Program-made: the position numbers and the translations under genes | Part shown: in pieces, positions 6,469 through 10,416 of the stretch | Layout of the letters: each line of letters starts with the position of its first letter | Position numbering within the stretch: position 1 is the stretch's first letter | The notes under the pieces: model-generated | Databases searched by the model: none | What the model was told of the DNA's origin: nothing | What the model saw: the letters and a program-made list of their open reading frames with translations, nothing else | Assembly: GCA_017390825.1 (NCBI GenBank) | Contig: JAFPAK010000159.1 | Span: forward strand, 1-10,416 | Origin: Clostridia bacterium | GTDB taxonomy: Bacteria; Bacillota_A; Clostridia; Oscillospirales; Acutalibacteraceae | Length of the DNA: 10,416 nt | Reading direction: 5' to 3'

Positions 6469-7569
6469 ATGGATTATTCTGAAAAACTTAAATATCATTA
6501 CAGACCTCAAAAGGGTTGGATAAACGATCCAAACGGATTGGTTTGTTTCAAAGGTTATTATCATGTTTTTTATCAGCATGCGCCGGATTATGAAACACCG
6601 TGGAAGGAGCCTATGCACTGGGGTCATGCAAGAACAAAGGATTTTTTGACGTGGGAGGAGCTTCCCGTAGCACTCTATCCCGATATGCCTTACGATAATG
6701 AGGGCTGCTGGTCAGGTACGGCTATTGTAAAAGACGGTGTATTGTATTTGTTTTATGCATCCCTTCATACACCGGAAGGAGCCGACCGCCGCATCGAATC
6801 GGTCAGCGTTGCTTATTCCACAGACGGAATACATTTTGAAAAATACCAAAATAATCCCATAATAGCGCATTTCCCGGAGGACGGAGGGCCCGATTTTCGT
6901 GATCCTGCGGTTACTTATATCGACGGTAAATATTACTGTGTAATGGCTACCGGTGTTCCCGAAAAGAAATCAGCACGGCTGCTTATTTACGAAAGTGATG
7001 ATCTGTTTGATTGGAAATATCAAGGTATTATGAGTGAGTGGAATGATGCAAAGTATGCAGAATGTCCCTCATTTATGCCTGCAAAAGATAAGTTCCTTCT
7101 TACAGCATCGGTAGATAAATTTGATTATCATTATTTTTCGGTAATGTACGGAAGCTTTAAAGACGGCAAGTTCACACCTGAGGTGATCGGCGATGTGGAT
7201 AAGGGACCTGATCAGTATGCAGGTCAGGTGTTTTTGGATAATAAGGGCAGAAACATCCTGATATCTTGGATGCCGGGATGGAAATACCAAGGGTATGCCT
7301 CAAAGGATGTTGGATGTATGTCTGTTCCGCGTGAGCTAAAGCTGATCAACGGAAAGGTTTACGGCTATCCCGTAGAAGAATGTCAGCATCTTTTAAAGGA
7401 TAGCGATCCCGCTGTAAAGATGACAGACAATGGATTTATTATAGAGCGTACCGGTCGTGAACCGGTCGTGTATAACGGAAAAATCAGGGATCTGAAGATC
7501 CTGCATGACGAATATATTTTAGAGGTATTTGTAAACGGGGGAGAAGAAATCTATTCTGTATTGTTATAA
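6469..7569 (+). CDS. Glycoside hydrolase family 32, beta-fructofuranosidase / sucrose-6-phosphate hydrolase (short form)
   Basis: This enzyme hydrolyses beta-fructosides such as sucrose, sucrose-6-phosphate or fructo-oligosaccharides. All three GH32 active-site motifs are present: WINDPNG (17-23, nucleophile Asp20), FRDP (143-146, transition-state Asp145) and ECP (198-200, acid/base Glu198). CWSGT (80-84) is also there. No signal peptide is seen, so it acts in the cytoplasm on imported sugar; no importer is encoded here. At 366 residues it is about 100 shorter than most bacterial GH32 enzymes. The five-bladed propeller is complete, but the C-terminal beta-sandwich is reduced to about 70 residues ending in ILEVFVNGGEEIYS, which resembles the normal last strands. 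AAAGGA (6454-6459) lies 9 bases before the ATG. The fructokinase further upstream would use the released fructose. Confidence 0.92.
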   Translation: MDYSEKLKYHYRPQKGWINDPNGLVCFKGYYHVFYQHAPDYETPWKEPMHWGHARTKDFLTWEELPVALYPDMPYDNEGCWSGTAIVKDGVLYLFYASLHTPEGADRRIESVSVAYSTDGIHFEKYQNNPIIAHFPEDGGPDFRDPAVTYIDGKYYCVMATGVPEKKSARLLIYESDDLFDWKYQGIMSEWNDAKYAECPSFMPAKDKFLLTASVDKFDYHYFSVMYGSFKDGKFTPEVIGDVDKGPDQYAGQVFLDNKGRNILISWMPGWKYQGYASKDVGCMSVPRELKLINGKVYGYPVEECQHLLKDSDPAVKMTDNGFIIERTGREPVVYNGKIRDLKILHDEYILEVFVNGGEEIYSVLL

Positions 7570-7640
7570 CTAAAATATCTTTTGTGCAAAAATGTGTTTA
7601 TATATAAAAGCGTTATAAAGATAAGTTTATTCTTTACTAA

Positions 7641-7733
7641 ATTTTTAATAAGGAAGCTCGTCAATTTGCTTTTTATGAATTCAGTGTTGACGGTAAAATA
7701 ACCGTTCCTACATATACTGTTGCTTATATATAA
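7641..7733 (+). pseudogene. Possible 3' remnant of a decayed gene
   Basis: An open frame without a start codon reads IFNKEARQFAFYEF, then SVDGKITVPTYTVAYI and stop at 7731-7733. It looks protein-like (alternating aromatic and beta-strand residues) and is followed 18 bases later by a strong terminator, as a gene's 3' end would be. A stop codon lies directly before it at 7638-7640. I do not recognise the family. It could also be chance. Confidence 0.3.
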
Positions 7734-7750
7734 AATCTATATAAAATGTC

Positions 7751-7796
7751 ATGTCGCTATTTAGGAGGATGACTCCCAAATGGCGGCATTTTTATT
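7751..7796 (+). terminator. Strong intrinsic terminator after the GH32 region
   Basis: A stem of 17 positions (7751-7767 with 7773-7789, two G-U pairs, one A-C mismatch) has loop GATGA and runs into TTTTTATT. It insulates the sugar gene region from the cobalamin operon. Confidence 0.85.
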
Positions 7797-7801
7797 AATA
7801 T

Positions 7802-7957
7802 TCAGTTACAATTGATAGTTTTAAGAGAAAGATGAATCGTGTGTTCAGAGAACAATTCGGTGCAAGAGATGATATACCGAATCCTGAAGTGGATAATGCA
7901 TACAAGTGTGTTCTCAGCCATATAGTATGTTTCTTTTCAGTTATTAGTAAAGGTTAA
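7802..7957 (+). pseudogene. Short protein-like fragment of unknown family
   Basis: The frame reads SVTIDSFKRKMNRVFREQFG, then ARDDIPNPEVDNAY, and ends at a TAA at 7955-7957. An ATG at 7832 would give 41 residues, but it has no good ribosome binding site (only AAGAGAAAG), and the conserved-looking part begins before it, just after the terminator. The last 18 residues or so look unlike the rest. The likely reading is a fragment of a former gene joined to unrelated sequence. I do not recognise the family. Confidence 0.3.
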
Positions 7958-7973
7958 ATTAAGTTGTGATTGC

Positions 7974-8002
7974 TTTACTTTTGTTGTCGGATGTGATATA
8001 AT
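7974..8002 (+). promoter_or_regulatory. Extended -10 promoter of the cobalamin riboswitch operon
   Basis: The -35 TTTACT (7974-7979), 17-base spacer and perfect TATAAT (7997-8002), with TG one base upstream, make a good extended -10 promoter. Transcription should start about 8008-8010, right at the 5' strand of riboswitch helix P1. Confidence 0.75.
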
Positions 8003-8006
8003 ACCG

Positions 8007-8182
8007 TTGTCATTTCGGGGAAACAGGTGAAAATCCTGTACGAGCCCGTCGCCGTGAGGTGCAAACAAAAAATTATCCTTCTTACCCGATGCCGCAAATC
8101 GGGGACAAGTCATTGAGATCGAATTCTTGAGAAGGCGGAAGGATAAGCACCAAGTCGAAATATCCGTTTGACAAGCCTTCCG
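8007..8182 (+). ncRNA. Cobalamin (B12) riboswitch
   Basis: The aptamer shows the B12 hallmarks: GGGGAAACAGGTGAAAATCC (8017-8036), then GAGCCCGTCGCCGTGA (8042-8057), and near the 3' end AAGCACCAAGTCGAAATATC (8145-8164). Helices that I can pair are P1 TTGTCA/TGACAA (8007-8012 with 8169-8174), CGGG/CCCG (8016-8019 with 8045-8048), ACAGG/CCTGT (8023-8027 with 8035-8039), GGTGC/GCACC (8058-8062 with 8147-8151), TTATCCTTC/GAAGGATAA (8073-8081 with 8138-8146) and CCCGAT/ATCGGG (8085-8090 with 8098-8103). It lies in the leader of the lipoprotein-ECF operon and should lower its expression when cobalamin is plentiful. CCTTCCG (8176-8182) can pair either with the aptamer or with GGAGG at 8207-8211, suggesting translational control. 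Confidence 0.9.
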
Positions 8183-8244
8183 TTTATAACTGCGGCAGCC
8201 GGTTTTGGAGGAAATTTATATTATTATTAAGGAGAATGCAAACT

Positions 8245-8712
8245 ATGCAAAAGACACAATTTAAAAATAAGTTGTCGCTCATCGTTTGTATCGTGCTTAT
8301 TGCGGCTATGGCACTGCTTACGACCGGATGTAACGGCAATACCACCAACGATTCCAATGCGGTATCGACCACAGCGGTATCTACCACTGCTGTATCACAA
8401 AGCACTGAAACCGTACTCGGTGATGGTGCGACCGAGTTTACCTTTACTGTCACCGATTCTGACGGAAAAGAAACTTCTTTTGAGATACATACCAATAAGA
8501 CCACTGTTGGTGATGCGTTGCTGGAGCTTGATCTCATTGCAGGTGAGGATGGCCCGTATGGTCTGTATGTTAAAACGGTAAACGGTATTACCGTGGATTA
8601 TGATACAGACGGCAAGTATTGGGCGTTTTATCAAAACGGAGAGTATGCTACTGCCGGCGTTGATGCTACTGAAATTACAGCAGGGGCTACATATTCCTTT
8701 AAGGTCGAGTAA
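8245..8712 (+). CDS. DUF4430 (transcobalamin-like C-terminal domain) lipoprotein
   Basis: This 155-residue secreted lipoprotein has a basic start, a hydrophobic signal helix (about 10-24) and a lipobox-like LLTTGC with Cys29 as the lipidation site; Thr at -3 is less usual. A Ser/Thr-rich linker (30-58) leads to a single DUF4430 domain (about 60-155), recognised by TVGDALLEL, the WAFYQNGEYA strand, GVDATEI and a closing GATYSFKVE. This domain (PF14478, called transcobalamin-like C-terminal) is related to the small B12-capping domain of transcobalamin and intrinsic factor. With the cobalamin riboswitch upstream and an ECF S component three bases downstream, it probably captures cobalamin or cobinamide at the cell surface. 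The second ATG (8245) is preferred because AAGGAG (8229-8234) is 10 bases away; the first (8236) is only one base from it. Confidence 0.88.
   Translation: MQKTQFKNKLSLIVCIVLIAAMALLTTGCNGNTTNDSNAVSTTAVSTTAVSQSTETVLGDGATEFTFTVTDSDGKETSFEIHTNKTTVGDALLELDLIAGEDGPYGLYVKTVNGITVDYDTDGKYWAFYQNGEYATAGVDATEITAGATYSFKVE
8359..8403 (+). repeat. Threefold 15-base direct repeat in the lipoprotein linker
   Basis: Three 15-base units (8359-8373, 8374-8388, 8389-8403) encode AVSTT, AVSTT and AVSQS. They form the flexible Ser/Thr-rich spacer between the lipid anchor and the DUF4430 domain, and unit number could vary by slippage. Confidence 0.65.
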
Positions 8713-8715
8713 AAA

Positions 8716-9231
8716 GTGAAGCCAACTGTAAAAGAACTTACGGTATTTGCTGTTCTTGGCTCTATGATGTATGTTACGCAGGTCGTTATGTCGTTTCTTC
8801 CGAACATACATATTACGGGAGTGTTTATCGTTGCAATAACGGTAGTTTACAGAGCAAAAGCGCTGTATCCGCTTACTGTATATATAGCCATTTCCGGCTT
8901 TGCAGCAGGTTTTGCTACCTGGTGGATACCATATTTATATATATGGCATGTACTTTGGGCAATTAGCTTGCTTTTGCCGAAGAAAATACCTGCCAAGGCT
9001 GAAGCGATAGTGTATATGTGTGTATGTGCTTTGCACGGATTTCTTTACGGCACAATATATGCACCTGCACAAGCATTGCTTTTTGGTCTTAACTTCAAAG
9101 GGATGGTAGCGTGGATAATTGCAGGACTTCCGTTTGATTTTATACACGGTGTCAGCAATTTCTTCTGCGGTATGCTGATATATCCTATCGTTTCGGTGCT
9201 TCGACATATTGGAAAATATACTAGAGCATAG
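8716..9231 (+). CDS. ECF transporter S component, probably for cobalamin
   Basis: This 171-residue, very hydrophobic protein has about six membrane helices, the normal size and shape of the substrate-binding S component of an energy-coupling factor transporter. It starts with the typical KELTVFAVLGSMMYVTQVV. An Asn-His stretch (NIHITGVFIVA, about 30-40) and a Trp-rich loop (FATWWIPYLYIWHVLW, about 67-81) line what may be the substrate side. Cobalamin as substrate is inferred from the riboswitch and the transcobalamin-like lipoprotein, in the manner of CbrT-type S components. No EcfA, EcfA' or EcfT gene is next to it, so it should share an energising module encoded elsewhere (group II). It starts with GTG three bases after the preceding stop; no strong ribosome binding site is visible, so translational coupling is likely. 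A terminator follows at 9247. Confidence 0.85.
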   Translation: MKPTVKELTVFAVLGSMMYVTQVVMSFLPNIHITGVFIVAITVVYRAKALYPLTVYIAISGFAAGFATWWIPYLYIWHVLWAISLLLPKKIPAKAEAIVYMCVCALHGFLYGTIYAPAQALLFGLNFKGMVAWIIAGLPFDFIHGVSNFFCGMLIYPIVSVLRHIGKYTRA

Positions 9232-9246
9232 CAATAGCTGTATCTG

Positions 9247-9281
9247 ACTGCCTAAGTGTGCGTACACTTGGGCAGTTTTTC
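9247..9281 (+). terminator. Intrinsic terminator of the cobalamin operon
   Basis: A 13-bp stem (9247-9259 with 9264-9276, one G-U pair), loop GCGT, then TTTTTC. It starts 15 bases after the ECF stop codon. Confidence 0.88.
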
Positions 9282-9403
9282 GCCTTGCAGCGAGTTGTAT
9301 CACTCCTGTGTATCAGCACAGCGAAATCTATCCCGTTATACTATATTCGTTATAGGCGATGTTGGGTTCATGGATAGCCTTTGCAGTCTGTAATTGACAA
9401 AAA
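9282..9403. other. Spacer with no recognisable gene
   Basis: Between the two terminators I see only a small hairpin, CTGTG/CACAG (9306-9310 with 9317-9321). No frame has a start codon with a ribosome binding site, and no RNA family is recognised. Confidence 0.5.
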
Positions 9404-9477
9404 AGAGCCGTTATACAGACATCAGGAATCGGTGAAGCTTTGCTCTTGCTTCCAACGATGTTCTATGTAACGGCTTT
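9399..9477 (-). terminator. Long imperfect hairpin acting as minus-strand terminator
   Basis: Arms AGCCGTTA (9406-9413) and TAACGGCT (9468-9475) start a long imperfect stem that continues through GACATC/GATGTTC and GGAA/TTCC (9425-9428 with 9450-9453), with a loop around 9430-9449. On the minus strand the hairpin is followed by CTCTTTTTT (complement of 9399-9407), so it would end the gene whose stop codon is at 9529. It is larger than most intrinsic terminators. Confidence 0.6.
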
Positions 9478-9528
9478 AAATTTTAAAGTATTCTATTTGT
9501 GTATATTTCGTTTTACAATAATGTTTAT

Positions 9529-9867
9529 TTATCTTTTGGTTGTCATTCTTTTTTTATGCTCATTGAGAATCGTCTTGAAGATTGCGTTTTCGCTGATGTA
9601 ATTTGCAATCACCATATAATCTTCCATCACATAGTCCAGCGCATTTTCGCTGCATATACCGTCTGCATTATATGGATTTGATTGGATACAGAAGAAATTA
9701 CTACCGTTGCAGCAACAATTATCAAAATAACAGGAACGAGGAATATTCCTAAAATACCACCGCTTCCGTAATAGTGCGGTCTGTGATGCCATCCGTCACC
9801 CATAGTGGGGACGAGGACCGCCGTGGAATCCTCCACCTCCGTGTGATTCTCCGCCTGATCTTGGCAT
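9529..9867 (-). pseudogene. Frameshifted gene for a Gly/His-rich single-pass membrane protein
   Basis: A full gene of about 112 codons can be read if two frameshifts are allowed. It opens with a perfect AAGGAGGT ribosome binding site and ATG at 9867, giving MPRSGGESHGGGGFHGGPRP then HYG and a TGA at 9796-9798. One base too many in the GGG at 9799-9801 explains this stop: the +1 frame continues GDGWHHRPHYYGSGG and a membrane helix GILGIFLVPVILIIVAATVV. Near 9688-9697 one base is missing, and the original frame resumes CIQSNPYNADGICSENALDY to the stop at 9529. The two shifts cancel. The protein would have a glycine- and histidine-rich N-terminus, one helix and a polar tail; the family is unknown to me. 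True mutation, sequencing error and recoding cannot be told apart here. Confidence 0.65.
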
Positions 9868-9911
9868 AATAATACCTCCTTGTAAGAATTTGAGTTGTTT
9901 ATTTTAACAAT

Positions 9912-9940
9912 ATTATAGCGTAAATTATGTGTGAAGTTAA
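9912..9940 (-). promoter_or_regulatory. Promoter of the Gly/His-rich protein gene
   Basis: On the minus strand the -10 TATAAT (complement of 9912-9917) and -35 TTAACT (complement of 9935-9940) are 17 bases apart, about 45 bases upstream of the start codon. An intact promoter and ribosome binding site argue that the gene was functional until recently or still is. Confidence 0.65.
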
Positions 9941-9964
9941 TCTGTTACCATACTGGAAAATATG

Positions 9965-9993
9965 TTGACACAACACGAAATATGTAATATAAT
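9965..9993 (+). promoter_or_regulatory. Perfect consensus sigma-A promoter of the small membrane protein gene
   Basis: TTGACA (9965-9970) and TATAAT (9988-9993) match the consensus at all twelve positions, with a 17-base spacer. This should be a strong constitutive promoter, giving a leader of about 50 bases before the ATG at 10052. Confidence 0.9.
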
Positions 9994-10051
9994 GAGATAA
10001 AGTCAATTCGCAAGAAATGACATTTTATTAAAGAGAAAGGAAGTATTAAAA

Positions 10052-10279
10052 ATGAAAACTGCAGCAAAAGTATTTATCATAATTGGTATGATCTGCGGAT
10101 TATGGTGGGTACTCCCTCTTGTTTTCGGTATCATCGTACTCGTTAAGATGAAGAACGATCAGTTAACAACAGGCTGGAAGGTAGTAACACTTATCTTCGT
10201 AAGCCTTATCGGCGGTATCCTTCTTCTTTGTGCAAAGGATCAGCCTGCACCCGCTGTTGAAACAACAACAGTAGAATAA
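10052..10279 (+). CDS. Small two-helix membrane protein of unknown function
   Basis: The 75-residue protein has two hydrophobic helices, about 5-31 (VFIIIGMICGLWWVLPLVFG and on) and about 42-60 (WKVVTLIFVSLIGGILLL), joined by a short basic loop KMKNDQLTTG, and a Pro/Glu-rich tail APAVETTTVE. Small proteins of this build are common in Clostridia and often carry an uncharacterised-domain label; I cannot name the family. AAAGGAAG (10036-10043) precedes the ATG by about 8 bases. Codon use is clean and a terminator follows, so it is a real single-gene unit. It is divergent from the frameshifted membrane protein gene, and the two could share a role, but nothing shows this. Confidence 0.8.
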   Translation: MKTAAKVFIIIGMICGLWWVLPLVFGIIVLVKMKNDQLTTGWKVVTLIFVSLIGGILLLCAKDQPAPAVETTTVE

Positions 10280-10289
10280 GATCTATGTA

Positions 10290-10322
10290 AAAAACAGACT
10301 TCGTAATGAAGTCTGTTTTTTA
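10290..10322. terminator. Bidirectional terminator between convergent genes
   Basis: A perfect stem CAGACTTC/GAAGTCTG (10295-10302 with 10308-10315) with loop GTAAT is flanked by an A-run on the left and a T-run on the right. It can terminate the small membrane protein gene on the plus strand and the CBS-domain gene on the minus strand. The stop codon of the latter (10320-10322) overlaps the T-run. Confidence 0.88.
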
Positions 10323-10416
10323 TTTTACCTTTTTAGCCAGATAATCTATTATCTTTTTTATTGTAACAATGCCAATAAAAGAGCCGGAATCGTCTGTTAC
10401 GGGTATAAAATTCTGA
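10320..10416 (-). CDS. C-terminal end of a CBS-domain protein (partial)
   Basis: The minus-strand frame entering from the right edge reads QNFIPVTDDSGSFIGIVTIK, then KIIDYLAKKVK and stop. The pattern xPVxDDxGxxxGIVTxxxIIDYL is the last strand-helix unit of a CBS domain, which binds adenine nucleotides in pairs. Only 31 residues are visible, so whether this is a stand-alone CBS pair protein or the tail of an enzyme or transporter cannot be said. Confidence 0.75.
   Translation of the reverse strand, partial: QNFIPVTDDSGSFIGIVTIKKIIDYLAKKVK

Noticed and set aside
8183..8206. Transcription terminator as riboswitch expression platform
   Set aside because: The small stem near 8188-8206 is weak and followed only by a short TTTT inside the arm, so sequestration of the ribosome binding site was preferred.
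8236..8244. ATG at 8236 as start of the DUF4430 lipoprotein
   Set aside because: It is one base from AAGGAG, too close for initiation; the in-frame ATG at 8245 fits better.
8395..8811. 138-codon minus-strand frame
   Set aside because: It is antisense to the lipoprotein and ECF genes, with no start signal and an unlikely composition.
9282..9403. Small RNA gene between the terminators
   Set aside because: Only a 5-bp hairpin and no promoter or known RNA motif were found.
9529..9836. Two separate minus-strand genes (9529-9792 and 9627-9836)
   Set aside because: Their ends join into one coherent protein once two frameshifts are allowed, and neither start has a ribosome binding site, while ATG 9867 has a perfect one.

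Overview
The window looks like chromosomal DNA from an AT-rich, low-GC Gram-positive bacterium, most likely a gut Clostridia/Oscillospiraceae (Ruminococcus- or Eubacterium siraeum-like) species. The reasons are strong AGGAGG-type ribosome binding sites, consensus sigma-A promoters, many intrinsic terminators with U-tracts, a cobalamin riboswitch, an ECF transporter S component without its own ATPases, and GH32/PfkB sugar genes. The genus is a guess from style, not a search result.

Left part (1-2084): a terminator for a gene lying outside the window, then a LysR regulator on the minus strand divergent from a YeiH-family putative sulfate exporter. The shared intergenic region holds a clear promoter for the exporter and dyad sequences that could be LysR operators. 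From 2085 to 2576 there is no convincing gene. This stretch holds a terminator and an unusual run of closely and regularly spaced small hairpins, followed by a long inverted repeat upstream of the next gene.

Middle part (2577-7569): a PfkB sugar kinase (probable fructokinase), a 946-residue membrane protein that appears to fuse an acyltransferase-3 domain to a GT-C type glycosyltransferase, and a short cytoplasmic GH32 beta-fructosidase. The kinase and GH32 enzyme together would split sucrose, sucrose-6-phosphate or fructo-oligosaccharides and phosphorylate the released fructose. The large envelope-modifying protein sits between them, with its own promoter. Behind the GH32 gene lies a decayed stretch with two short protein-like remnants around a strong terminator.

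Right part (7974-10416): an extended -10 promoter drives a cobalamin riboswitch, followed by a two-gene operon encoding a lipoprotein with a transcobalamin-C-terminal-like DUF4430 domain and an ECF S component. Together these suggest a B12-repressed system for cobalamin capture and uptake. After a terminator come a minus-strand Gly/His-rich single-pass membrane protein gene carrying two mutually compensating frameshifts, a divergent small two-helix membrane protein with a textbook promoter, and a convergent terminator shared with the 3' end of a CBS-domain gene that runs off the right edge.

No rRNA, tRNA, CRISPR array, transposase or integrase gene was seen.
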